64,000 nt of DNA from an uncultured Clostridia bacterium (GTDB taxonomy: Bacteria; Bacillota; Clostridia; Christensenellales; UBA3700). Of this stretch, positions 44,941 to 53,780 are shown one piece after another. A program made the translations under genes and the position numbers. The notes under the pieces are model-generated. The model made no database searches and had not been told where the DNA came from. It saw only the letters and a list, made by a program, of their open reading frames with translations. Every line of letters begins with the position of its first letter. Positions within the stretch are counted from its first letter, which is position 1. The DNA is taken from assembly GCA_947037025.1 (NCBI GenBank), contig CAMQSU010000004.1, positions 1 through 64,000 of the forward strand. The letters run 5' to 3'.

Positions 44941-45816
44941 TTAAATCAGGTTGACATCACGCATGACATCAATCAATCTTGCCGCACCGCTTTCGCTAAG
45001 TGGAGTAAGAGGTAGTCGTAGAATATTTTCGCCATAGCCCAGTTTAGAAGCTGCAAATTTGACCGGAATTGGATTTACTTCAACGAATAATGTGTTTAAT
45101 AAATCGTGGTATTTGAAAAACAATTCGATCGCATGAGAGTAGTCTCCATCCATACAGCTATGTACAATATCGACCATAACGCTAGGGATAATGTTAGATG
45201 CAACACTGATAAGACCAGCAGCACCTAGTGACATTACCGGCACAATAATTCCGTCATCGCCGCTATAAAGCTCAAAGTCCATATTGCGAGCAATGTCTTG
45301 AATTTCTACCATCTGTCCGATATTGCCTGATGCTTCCTTAATACCAATGATATTAGGGATTCCAGCAATTGCACGCACTGTTGCAGGAAGGATGTTAACA
45401 CCCGTTCTTGACGGAACGTTGTATGCGATAATTGGAATAGTAACGCTTTCTGCTATGCTTGCAAAGTGCTGAATTAATCCAGATTGCGTGCATTTATTGT
45501 AGTAAGGTGTAACAACTAGTAGCATATCCGCACCTAGTTTTGCCGCCTCGATACTGTCTGAAACTGCGCATATTGTATTGTTGCTGCCTGTGCCAACTAT
45601 AACGGGTACTCTGTGATTTATAGTTTTTACTGCAAATCTGATTACTTCAGTTTTTTCTTCGCTAGTCATCGTTGCAGGCTCGCCTGTTGTTCCTAATACT
45701 ACCAAAGCATCAATGCCCGCTTGAATTTGAAACTCGATTAATTTTGCAAACGCTTTATAGTCAACACCAGTCGAGTTGAATGGTGTGATAAGAGCCGTCG
45801 CTACTCCTTTGAACAT
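44941..45816 (-). CDS. dapA: 4-hydroxy-tetrahydrodipicolinate synthase
   Basis: The 291-residue TIM-barrel aldolase has substrate motif LGTTGEPATM, a Tyr in VTPYYNKCTQSG, Schiff-base Lys in IIGIKEASGN and GDDG. It condenses pyruvate with aspartate semialdehyde. ATG 45816 with GGAGGTAATT just upstream is the real start; a longer open frame to 45939 has no such signal. It is the second gene of the operon, 173 bp after asd. Confidence 0.96.
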   Translation of the reverse strand: MFKGVATALITPFNSTGVDYKAFAKLIEFQIQAGIDALVVLGTTGEPATMTSEEKTEVIRFAVKTINHRVPVIVGTGSNNTICAVSDSIEAAKLGADMLLVVTPYYNKCTQSGLIQHFASIAESVTIPIIAYNVPSRTGVNILPATVRAIAGIPNIIGIKEASGNIGQMVEIQDIARNMDFELYSGDDGIIVPVMSLGAAGLISVASNIIPSVMVDIVHSCMDGDYSHAIELFFKYHDLLNTLFVEVNPIPVKFAASKLGYGENILRLPLTPLSESGAARLIDVMRDVNLI

Positions 45817-45989
45817 AATTACCTCCAAAACAAACCCAAAATCGTTTCGCACTATATTGCACGTGACGAATATGAAAATGTTTAATTGTTTATATTGTTT
45901 TTCAATATTTTGCAGAGCATTAATAATAAATGCATGCAAAAATTAAAAGTCTTATTGTAATTATATGATTTATCCACTAAAAACAGTGA

Positions 45990-46988
45990 TTATTTAACCA
46001 TTTTCTCAATAAGTTTTTCAGCTATTTGAACAGCGTTAGTAGCAGCACCCTTACGAATGTTATCTGCTACAACCCACAAGTTGCAACCGCTATCTACAGT
46101 ATCGTCAAGTCTAACACGACCAACATAAGTTTCGTCCGTGCCAGATACATTGCATGGCATAGGGTAGCTAATGTTTGCAGGATCGTCCATAACGATTAGG
46201 TTTTCTCCGCTGCGTAGAGCTGCGTAGATTCCATCTAAAGTACAAGGCTTTTCAAATTCTACATTGATACTCTCGCTGTGGCTATTAAGAACGGGAACTC
46301 TAACAGTTGTTGCAGTTACTTTAATGTTCTTGCCAAGGATTTTTTGAGTTTCAAGTATCATTTTTTCCTCTTCCTTAGTATATCCATTAGGTAGGAAAAC
46401 GTCGATTTGAGGAATTACGTTATTAAATATTGGATAAGGGAATTTAGTAGGAGGATTGCCTTTAGCGCCCTCTACTAAATCATTATATCCAGCAACACCA
46501 GCGCCTGATACGGCTTGATAAGTGCTGTAAACGATTCTTTTAATAGTGAATTTATCATGCAGCGGCTTCAATGCTACCACTGCTTGAATAGTAGAGCAGT
46601 TAGGATTTGCAATAATGCCTGTATTCCACTCGATATCACTTGCATTTACCTCTGGTACAACTAGCGGTACATCATCACACATACGCCACTGACTAGAGTT
46701 ATCGACAACTATTGAGCCTGTTTTTGCAAATATTGGTGCAAAAGTAGCTGATGTACCGCCGCCTGCAGAAAATAAAGCAATATCAACTTTTGTAGACTTG
46801 ATATTAGCCTCGTTAAGCTCGATAATTGTGTGTGGTTTGCCCATAAAGTCTATCACTTTACCAGCACTTTTAGCTGATGCAAATAGATAATAATTCTCAA
46901 CAGGTAAATTTCTCTCTGTTAAAACCTCAAGGAACTTTGTTCCTACCATGCCAGTAGCGCCAACTACTGCGATATTAATTTTTTTCAT
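45990..46988 (-). CDS. asd: Aspartate-semialdehyde dehydrogenase
   Basis: The 332-residue enzyme has GATGMVGTKFLEVL for NADP binding, SAGGGTSATFAP, catalytic Cys in IIANPNCSTIQAV, and RVPVLNSHSESI. It reduces aspartyl phosphate to aspartate semialdehyde, the branch point to lysine, threonine and methionine. GGAGG precedes the ATG. It is the first gene behind the lysine riboswitch, so lysine controls the operon. Confidence 0.96.
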   Translation of the reverse strand: MKKINIAVVGATGMVGTKFLEVLTERNLPVENYYLFASAKSAGKVIDFMGKPHTIIELNEANIKSTKVDIALFSAGGGTSATFAPIFAKTGSIVVDNSSQWRMCDDVPLVVPEVNASDIEWNTGIIANPNCSTIQAVVALKPLHDKFTIKRIVYSTYQAVSGAGVAGYNDLVEGAKGNPPTKFPYPIFNNVIPQIDVFLPNGYTKEEEKMILETQKILGKNIKVTATTVRVPVLNSHSESINVEFEKPCTLDGIYAALRSGENLIVMDDPANISYPMPCNVSGTDETYVGRVRLDDTVDSGCNLWVVADNIRKGAATNAVQIAEKLIEKMVK

Positions 46989-47003
46989 TTTTATGCCTCC
47001 ATA

Positions 47004-47037
47004 TAAAAAAAATAACAGTACGATTACTATCGTACTG
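47004..47037 (-). terminator. Riboswitch-controlled terminator
   Basis: On the minus strand, CAGTACGAT-TAGTA-ATCGTACTG (47016-47037) is followed by TTATTTTTTTT. It lies between aptamer and asd, as expected for transcription attenuation. Confidence 0.92.
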
Positions 47038-47059
47038 CAAAAAAGATAAAACTTTATTA

Positions 47060-47240
47060 ACAGCTGAATAGTACTTCATCATATTTGATGACAGTTATAA
47101 GGATTTAGCCTTATACCCAACACAACACATCACAATATGTATTATGCTTCGGCATCCACACCCTTTCCACAAGCCACAGTAATTGCTACCTTTGTGTTTG
47201 GCTTATGTACTAATGCTGAACGCACCTCTATTAGCATTTA
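47060..47240 (-). promoter_or_regulatory. Lysine riboswitch (L box)
   Basis: Read on the minus strand, the segment has the hallmark ATAGAGGTGCG near its 5' end. A GGAAAGGG...GCCGAAGC region and ACTGTCA follow, then a short P5 hairpin (CATCAAATATGATG). P1 can form from GCTAATAG and CTATTCAGC. These elements occur in the order of the B. subtilis lysC leader. It senses lysine and, through the terminator at 47004-47037, switches off asd-dapA-dapB. Confidence 0.96.
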
Positions 47241-47278
47241 TTATTACGGAAATAGCTATATTCCCTTAATGTATCATA

Positions 47279-47307
47279 ACTATATCATGATTTTATTTAT
47301 TTGTCAA
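47279..47307 (-). promoter_or_regulatory. Promoter of the lysine-riboswitch operon
   Basis: On the minus strand, TTGACA (47302-47307), a 17-bp spacer and TATAGT (47279-47284) form a near-consensus promoter. The transcript would start near 47272, shortly before the aptamer. Confidence 0.85.
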
Positions 47308-47386
47308 AGAAATATAGCTAATTTGTTTGATATTTTATTCAATTTGGTGTATTATGGTATTATATTAAATTATTTAGGAGTTGTAT

Positions 47387-48421
47387 ATGTCAAAAGCTGC
47401 ACCACAACAGAAAGACAAGTCTAAGTCGTATTCTGCGAAACTACTGTCTAACCTTACTTTGTCGCCTGACCTTAGCATGAACAGAGAGCCGTTACAAACG
47501 GGTATGTTCAGGCACTGGTGGGCTATCATAAGAACTAATCTTACATCACTTCTTGCACAGAATTTGATGTTTTTCCTTTTTGCTGCACCAATTCTAGCCG
47601 TGATATTTTTTGTTATGCCATTACTGGAGACAAAATATGTTATTGAGAGCGGCTTTAATTTTGTAGGTGACATGGGATTTGGTTTCAGTGGCGCTAACAA
47701 TGACGCAAATATTGCCTCAAAAGGTATTTATATGATGCGAATCATTTTCTATTCGCTAATTATACCAGGCTTCGCTCTTACTGGTGTAGGCGCTGCGGGT
47801 CTTTTCTACTGCACAAGAAACAGAGTTTGGGGTGCAACTGTCAAAATACGTGTTCACTTCTTTCGTGGTATTAAACTATACTGGTGGAAGTTCGTACTTG
47901 CCTTTACTACAGTTGGTGCGGGTATCTACGGCATCACAGGATCTATAAACGCATATTTCTATTACAGCGTGCTTGGCACTGCCCCTTGGTGGATATGGAT
48001 TATAATGATAGCATCTTGTATTTTTACTTTGCTAACTCTTATATATATGTTCAACTACTTGCCTTCTGTTACAATGTACAGAATCAAACATACAGCAACT
48101 ATTAAAAACAGCTTACTAACTTCAGTAGTTTCAGTGTTTGCTAGCCTAATCATAATGGTTATGCTTTCATTACCTCTACTAATGTTTTTAAGTGATATTA
48201 CTATGATTATACTAGGAATATTCTTCCTTTTCTATGGTTTCTCATTTTATGCACTTGCAATTCAATGCTTCGGTCAATACGTCGCTGATGGTTATGTAAA
48301 CGCACTTTATGAGCAGTCAATCATTAGTGCAGAGCGTGACCGTCGTCGTATGGAGCACATAGAGCGCAGGAAAAATGGATCAAGCAAATCAAGCAAAGCT
48401 AAAAAAGGTAAAAGAAGATAA
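47387..48421 (+). CDS. Multi-pass membrane protein, DUF624/YesL-like
   Basis: The 344-residue protein has about six TM helices and a basic C-terminal tail (ERRKNGSSKSSKAKKGKRR). The pattern GMFRHWWAIIRTNLTSLLAQNLM, then FFRGIKLYWWKFVLAF resembles YesL/DUF624 membrane proteins, whose function is unknown. AGGAG precedes ATG 47387, which is favoured over an upstream TTG. Its stop overlaps the start of the methyltransferase gene by one base, so the two are translationally coupled. Confidence 0.78.
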   Translation: MSKAAPQQKDKSKSYSAKLLSNLTLSPDLSMNREPLQTGMFRHWWAIIRTNLTSLLAQNLMFFLFAAPILAVIFFVMPLLETKYVIESGFNFVGDMGFGFSGANNDANIASKGIYMMRIIFYSLIIPGFALTGVGAAGLFYCTRNRVWGATVKIRVHFFRGIKLYWWKFVLAFTTVGAGIYGITGSINAYFYYSVLGTAPWWIWIIMIASCIFTLLTLIYMFNYLPSVTMYRIKHTATIKNSLLTSVVSVFASLIIMVMLSLPLLMFLSDITMIILGIFFLFYGFSFYALAIQCFGQYVADGYVNALYEQSIISAERDRRRMEHIERRKNGSSKSSKAKKGKRR

Positions 48422-49161
48422 TGCAGAAAGCGTATTCGGTTCTTGCAGGTTACTATGACTCGCTTATGACTGACTTTAACTACACTGAATATTATGACTA
48501 TGTAAGACGTTACGCAAAGGGGAGAGTGTTAGAGCTCGCTTCTGGCAGTGGCGTCTTTACTGCACTATTGCTATCTTCAGCGGAGGAAGTTTTGGCAGTC
48601 GATATCAGCCGTGAAATGCTTGATATTGCTAAAGAGCGTAACTTTCGAAATAGGAAGTATGTCAAGTTTGTAGAGTCATCTATGCTTGACTTTGAGCTTA
48701 TGCACAAGATGGATAATGCGTTTTGCGTTTGTGATGGAGTCAATTATATCAGCCAAGAGGAGGTTGCAATCCTTGCAGCAAAAGTTAGTGATAGCATCAA
48801 GGTCGGCGGACATTTTATTTTTGATATTAGCTCAAGTTATAAACTAACAACCGTTATAGCAAACAATATTTTTTATGAAGACACGGATGATTTTACTTAT
48901 CTTTGGACAAATAAACTATCGGACAAATCAGTTCAGATGGATATTGCTGTTTTTGAGAAAGAAAAAGATTCTAATGATTGCCATAACGATACTTACAAAA
49001 GGCGTGATGAGCAGCATTCTCAATATATACACGAGCAAAAAAATGTTGTGGATGCGATGACCGCTGCAGGGTTTGATGTAAAAGTTGTTTCGGGTGAGGA
49101 TTTCGGCGAAGTTAAACCTGATAGCAAAAGACTACTTTTTATTTGTCACAAAATCAAATAA
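48421..49161 (+). CDS. Class I SAM-dependent methyltransferase
   Basis: The 246-residue protein contains the SAM motif VLELASGSGVFTALLLSSA, motif II EVLAVDISREMLDIA and FVESSMLDFEL, then FCVCDGVNYIS and GGHFIFDISSSYKL. It probably methylates a small molecule or protein; the substrate cannot be told. ATGA-like one-base overlap with the upstream membrane protein gene shows an operon. Length and fold are ordinary for YjhP/UbiE-like methyltransferases. Confidence 0.9.
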   Translation: MQKAYSVLAGYYDSLMTDFNYTEYYDYVRRYAKGRVLELASGSGVFTALLLSSAEEVLAVDISREMLDIAKERNFRNRKYVKFVESSMLDFELMHKMDNAFCVCDGVNYISQEEVAILAAKVSDSIKVGGHFIFDISSSYKLTTVIANNIFYEDTDDFTYLWTNKLSDKSVQMDIAVFEKEKDSNDCHNDTYKRRDEQHSQYIHEQKNVVDAMTAAGFDVKVVSGEDFGEVKPDSKRLLFICHKIK

Positions 49162-49215
49162 TTATGCATTTATTTATCAGGCAATATAGACTTGATATGT
49201 AATAATGGCTACATG

Positions 49216-49296
49216 TTGTTAATGCAAATTTAGTCTGATATAATTCGCAATTGAATTAAATTATTTGGCAAGGTTGTTACCGTGTAATTGCGGTAA
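49216..49296 (+). promoter_or_regulatory. Promoter and leader hairpin of hslO
   Basis: TTGTTA (49216-49221), 17 bp, TATAAT (49239-49244) make a good promoter. In its leader, GTTACCG pairs with CGGTAAT (about 49276-49297) around TGTAATTG. This could be a temperature- or stability-related leader structure for a stress chaperone, or simply a chance hairpin. Confidence 0.6.
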
Positions 49297-49374
49297 TTGA
49301 ATACAGATTTAATGTAATTAATATAACACTTTACGCGTATACATATGCGCGCGAAGCAAAATCGAGGTTTTAAT

Positions 49375-50247
49375 ATGGATATTATAAGGAAAGCAATTTT
49401 ATTTGGTGGAAAGGCAATCGTGTCTGTTGTAGATGCAACTCAGCTTGCTAGCGATGCCGCAAAGGCTCAAGGAACTAAGGGCGGTGCTAGCGAAGTGCTT
49501 GCAAGGTCACTTGCTTTTGGCGCGTTTCTTTGTGCGGGAATTAAGGGCACTAACATTAAACTAAGCATGGCAATAGAGGGCGATGGTTCTCTAGGCAAAA
49601 TAATAATCGCAGGTGTTACTGGTGGTGTTGTTCGTGGCTATGTAGAAAATAGAGGGGCAGTGCTACCAATTTTAGCTGATGGTAGGTATGATGTTGCGGC
49701 TGGTATCGGCAGCAAAGGAACAATCTCAGTTATTAAGGATTTCGGACTGAAAGAGCCTTATGTTGGCAAAAGCGAAATAGTCAACGGCACTCTTGATGCT
49801 GACCTTGCATATTACTTGACTGTTAGCGAGCAATTGCCTTCTGCGGTTGCCAGTGCGGCCGTTATTGATGGGGATAAAATAAGTGCATGCGGTATGATAA
49901 TAGTTCAGCCTATGCCAAATTGTGAGGAAGAAATTCTTTTTGTACTGCAAGATATTGTACGCAATTTCGTTGATTTTGGAAAAGTAATACTTGAAAAATC
50001 AGTAGATGAAATAATCGAGGAGAACTTTGGACATTTCGAATGCAAATTTCTTGAGCCAATCACGCCGCGATTTGAATGTATGTGTTCATCCGAGAGAATG
50101 GATAGTATTGTTAAATCTTTAGGATTAAAGGAAGCGCATAAAATTGCTAAGGAAGATGGATTAATTGAGATTCATTGTGATTTTTGCAATAAGTATTATA
50201 GATATACTAGGAAACAAGTAGATAAATTATTCGGAGATGTTAAGTGA
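49375..50247 (+). CDS. hslO: Hsp33 redox-regulated chaperone
   Basis: The 290-residue protein matches Hsp33: N-terminal DIIRKAILFGGKAIVSVVDAT, the core domain GSLGKIIIAGVTGG, and a C-terminal zinc switch with CMC and CDFC about 31 residues apart. The Cys cluster holds Zn2+ when reduced; oxidation unfolds the domain and activates holdase function. ATG 49375 after GAGG is preferred to ATG 49345. It overlaps the following TPR gene by four bases (GTGA). Confidence 0.95.
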   Translation: MDIIRKAILFGGKAIVSVVDATQLASDAAKAQGTKGGASEVLARSLAFGAFLCAGIKGTNIKLSMAIEGDGSLGKIIIAGVTGGVVRGYVENRGAVLPILADGRYDVAAGIGSKGTISVIKDFGLKEPYVGKSEIVNGTLDADLAYYLTVSEQLPSAVASAAVIDGDKISACGMIIVQPMPNCEEEILFVLQDIVRNFVDFGKVILEKSVDEIIEENFGHFECKFLEPITPRFECMCSSERMDSIVKSLGLKEAHKIAKEDGLIEIHCDFCNKYYRYTRKQVDKLFGDVK

Positions 50248-51956
50248 TTAAAAGTTTTGATTCAATTATGACAGGCGATTATATATTAGATAAAGCGCAA
50301 GAACATTTCGACCAGGAAAACTATGTTGATTGCGTGAAATATATTGTGTTTTATTTTGACGACTGCTCTTTAGAGTGCCAGTCAAGATTAGCAACAGTAG
50401 CGGGTAGATGTTATTATGAGCTAGGTAGTATTGATAGTGCCATAATGTCACTTAAGCGTGCTATTGCTTGTGATGATGATTACGCAGATCCGCTATATTA
50501 TTTAGCGCTGTATCAGCAGGAGAGTAAAAATAAAATAGGTGTTCAGGACGCGTTTTTCGAACTGAACCATGTGGATACGGATGGTGATTTAGCTCAAGAA
50601 ATACTTAAAATGATTGTCGCTGATGCTCAGCTAGATGAGGAGTTTAAACTTGTATCTTCTGCTGAAACTAAGGAAAGAGTCATGCTAAATGCGGAAAACT
50701 TGCTTAAACAAAACAGTTTAGATGAGGCTCTAGCCATGCTAAAAGATCTTAATAATTATTTAAATGATGATGTTGATGTGCTGAATGATATGTCAATAAT
50801 ATGCTTATATATGGAAAATATGGATGATGCTAAGAAGTATGCTGAGCGTGCATTGTTGCTAGATGAAGATAATTTTAACAGTTATTTTATATTAGCGCAA
50901 GTTGCAAAATTAGAGGATTCGGAGGAAAAACTTGCACAAATCACTGATTTATTAATCAAAGAAGAGTATACAGATATTGCAATGTTAAGGAAGGTTGTAG
51001 CAATGCTAGAGCTGTCTTGTGGCAATGATAAAATAAACGTATATGTTGATGGATATACAGATAAAAATGCGATAGAGCGGTTGATGATGAAAAGCATATC
51101 GCTATTCAATTTAGGCGATAGAGATGGTGCAATATGCATAATGGATGATGTTCAAAAATTGTACGGTGACTTGTCACTTGCAAGGACTTACAAGGAATAT
51201 TTTGCTGATACACATTTTACCAGTGCAGTAGTTGGAGAGTTTATGGAGCTTCCGAGCGGCTATGTTACTGAGTATGATGAAAAGGAATATGATATCGTTT
51301 TAGATACAAATCAAGTGAATCATGAGCTAGTTATGATTAAAGCATTTGGGCTATATGATGAAGTTAAACTTTATCAATGGCTGATAGATAATAAAGAGGA
51401 AATTGGAGAAGATTATATCGATATATATTTGCATTATATTAACGCTTTTGATTTTATATCTCCACTCAATAAAGCGGCAATTATCATGTTTTTAATCAAG
51501 GAGTTTAAGCTTGAGGAATTCACTATCTACAATCATGGTGGTGCAAACGGTGTATACTTTGAGGATGTAGTAGGAATTAGTAAATTTCCTCCACAATACA
51601 ATGACGCATATGTTCTAGCTTTTTCTGTTGCAAGCAATATATCAAGAGGGTTTGAGAATAGTCTTATGACCTCAATGAATGATTTTTTAAACGCTATGGG
51701 CGATAGGCAAGTTGAGTTTGAAAATGTACGTGTTTTGGCAAGTGCAATATTATGTAATTCATATATCATAGTCGCTGATAATACTATAGCAAGAGTTGCT
51801 GCTGTTATGAATACTGATGAGCAATCAATCAAAGAATGTCTAGATATAATAAGGGCTGGAGGTAACTTCTTTGACCTAGAGCAAGACGAAATTTTCAGTA
51901 AACATATTAAGCGTGTTATGAGTAGATTCGGAGCAATAGAAACTGTTGATGATTAA
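50244..51956 (+). CDS. TPR-repeat protein of unknown function
   Basis: The 570-residue cytosolic protein contains tetratricopeptide motifs (about 20-110 and 135-240: GRCYYELGSIDSAIMSLKRAI, NDMSIICLYMENMDDAKKYAERAL). A less clear helical C-terminal half follows, and the protein is strongly acidic. The GTG start overlaps the hslO stop, with GGAG upstream, so the two are coupled. TPR proteins are scaffolds; the tie with Hsp33 suggests a proteostasis role, but no partner is evident. Confidence 0.85.
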   Translation: MIKSFDSIMTGDYILDKAQEHFDQENYVDCVKYIVFYFDDCSLECQSRLATVAGRCYYELGSIDSAIMSLKRAIACDDDYADPLYYLALYQQESKNKIGVQDAFFELNHVDTDGDLAQEILKMIVADAQLDEEFKLVSSAETKERVMLNAENLLKQNSLDEALAMLKDLNNYLNDDVDVLNDMSIICLYMENMDDAKKYAERALLLDEDNFNSYFILAQVAKLEDSEEKLAQITDLLIKEEYTDIAMLRKVVAMLELSCGNDKINVYVDGYTDKNAIERLMMKSISLFNLGDRDGAICIMDDVQKLYGDLSLARTYKEYFADTHFTSAVVGEFMELPSGYVTEYDEKEYDIVLDTNQVNHELVMIKAFGLYDEVKLYQWLIDNKEEIGEDYIDIYLHYINAFDFISPLNKAAIIMFLIKEFKLEEFTIYNHGGANGVYFEDVVGISKFPPQYNDAYVLAFSVASNISRGFENSLMTSMNDFLNAMGDRQVEFENVRVLASAILCNSYIIVADNTIARVAAVMNTDEQSIKECLDIIRAGGNFFDLEQDEIFSKHIKRVMSRFGAIETVDD

Positions 51957-52464
51957 GTAATTTTGCTATAAAAATAAAAGCATTTTATAGTATAAAACTA
52001 ATGATAATTTATAAATATAATAATGAAAATTAATCGATAAAATATGCAAATATAATCTGCTGCAAAATTATAATATTTTATGAGAAAAACAACTGTAAAA
52101 AAGTAGATCAATAACTTAATAAGTTATAAGATTAATTATTAAATAAGCTGTGTTGATGCAGCTTATTTTTTTTGCAAAATAGTGTAAATTATTATAGTAA
52201 ACATAGATAAGTATACTAATTGAGTAATTAATTATTCAAATTGTCAAATATTTAGAAGTCAAATTTTAAAAAAAATATATATAAATCAATGTCGATAATA
52301 AGTGCTATAAAAATTAAATATCAGTCTATGCAATAAAAAAAATAATATTACAAATATATACTGAAAATACATGATAAATTTAAACAGTACAAAGCATATT
52401 GTTTTTATAAAAAAATATACAAATAATCACTAATAATTTATAATATAACTGAATAGAATATATT
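51957..52464. other. Intergenic region before the YkvI-like gene
   Basis: The 508 bp are extremely AT-rich. The terminator at 52142-52175 is the only clear element. Confidence 0.4.
52142..52175 (+). terminator. Rho-independent terminator
   Basis: AATAAGCTG pairs with CAGCTTATT around TGTTGATG, followed by eight T. It ends hslO-TPR. Confidence 0.9.
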
Positions 52465-53436
52465 ATGATTTTTTCTATATTTAAAACTGTATTTTTATTT
52501 GTGGGCGCTGTTATTGGTGCAGGGTTTGCAACGGGTAGTGAGGTTATGTTATATTTTGGCAATAGTAATATGCTTACTATAATTTTGGCAGGATTGCTTA
52601 TAGGTTTGTTTGCCATGGTTTTTGCAAGTTTTGGCAAAATATCCAACAAGTATAAGTGGTTAGATAACATGCTGAAAATTGCTGTATTCTTTAGCTCGCT
52701 TATAACATTTTGTATTATGGTTGCGGCATCGGATGAAGTGATGAGGTTAAGCTTTAATATTAGGTATGTGGGTGCTGCAACTGGCGTTATAGTTGCATTC
52801 TTAATGCTGTTTGATATGCGGATTATTAAGCTGCTTAATAGTATAATAGTACCGTTTATTGTAATGCTGTTTATTGTAATGTTAGTTAAAACTGGAGGCG
52901 GTTCAAGCGGTGATTTTCACCCATATAATAGTTTTTTATATGGTAGCATGAATATGTTGCTTGGTGGTTATATGATGACATGTGAAGGTAAGCAATATTC
53001 AAATAAGCATATACTCATCATTGGGGGTATTGTTGCTGCTGTCATGACAGGTTTGTTGTCGCTGTGTTATCTTATCAGTAGCGAGGGTGTAGGGTTTTCT
53101 ATGCCGCTATTTGAGGTCGCAAGGCGAATTGGGTTAGGTCAATGTGCAGGTATCGTAATTTATCTTGCAATATTTACAACACTTATTGGTTCAGGGCGTG
53201 TGATGGGTGATATCATGTGCGAGCTTGGTCAATCAAAATGGATATTCTCAATAATACTCGCACTAGTAAGTGTTCTTATATACTCAGTAGATTTCAAGTC
53301 TAGTGTCAGTTTGCTTTATCCGCCTATTGGGTGGGTAGGTGCATTCTTTACCATGTCACTAATTGCAGTATTGTTTTCGCATTTTGTTATCCGCAAGCAT
53401 TGTAAAAAGTTAAAACGATGTAGACTTTCTGGATAA
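52465..53436 (+). CDS. YkvI-like membrane transporter
   Basis: The 323-residue protein has about ten hydrophobic helices. Its first helix GAVIGAGFATGSEVMLYFG is the signature of the YkvI family, distant members of the APC-like LeuT-fold superfamily. Substrate is unknown. No good Shine-Dalgarno is visible before ATG 52465, which is odd in this window. It is monocistronic. Confidence 0.82.
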   Translation: MIFSIFKTVFLFVGAVIGAGFATGSEVMLYFGNSNMLTIILAGLLIGLFAMVFASFGKISNKYKWLDNMLKIAVFFSSLITFCIMVAASDEVMRLSFNIRYVGAATGVIVAFLMLFDMRIIKLLNSIIVPFIVMLFIVMLVKTGGGSSGDFHPYNSFLYGSMNMLLGGYMMTCEGKQYSNKHILIIGGIVAAVMTGLLSLCYLISSEGVGFSMPLFEVARRIGLGQCAGIVIYLAIFTTLIGSGRVMGDIMCELGQSKWIFSIILALVSVLIYSVDFKSSVSLLYPPIGWVGAFFTMSLIAVLFSHFVIRKHCKKLKRCRLSG

Positions 53437-53780
53437 AAATATAATGATATTGTGATGTTTTTATTAATTATGTGGTGATTTTACTGATATTTTGCCTAAT
53501 ATTTATCTTGCATGGGTATAATAGCCATTATGGTATTAAATTGCATAAAATAGTAAATAATATTACTATAGTCTTTACAAAATCAGCTCTTTGTGGTATA
53601 ATAGCTTGTATGGTTATAGATATATTTATATAAACTATATTACAACTACCAATTATAAAACAAATTATTAAAGTCTAGATTAAAACGCAGGAAAGTGTAG
53701 CAAATTAAGGCAGTACATTATTGATGAATTAACATTACTATAAAACAGTAATTAAAATGATTTAAGAAATTGGAGAAAAT
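53437..53780. other. Promoter region of the phosphatidyltransferase gene
   Basis: The 344-bp region contains two similar tandem promoters (see 53492-53602). The rest is AT-rich; the leader from the nearer promoter is about 170 nt. Confidence 0.5.
53492..53602 (+). promoter_or_regulatory. Two tandem promoters with similar -10 regions
   Basis: TTGCCT (53492-53497) with TATAAT (53517-53522), and TTTACA (53574-53579) with TATAAT (53597-53602, 17-bp spacer). Both -10 boxes sit in GGTATAATAGC(N)4-5TATGGT, so the region looks duplicated. Confidence 0.65.

Noticed and set aside
44183-44944. Plus-strand ORFs opposite dapB
   Set aside because: dapB is complete with all motifs on the minus strand; the opposite frames are shadows.
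47137-47424. Plus-strand ORF of 95 codons
   Set aside because: It covers the antisense of the lysine riboswitch and its promoter, has no ribosome binding site, and runs into the real gene at 47387 in another frame.
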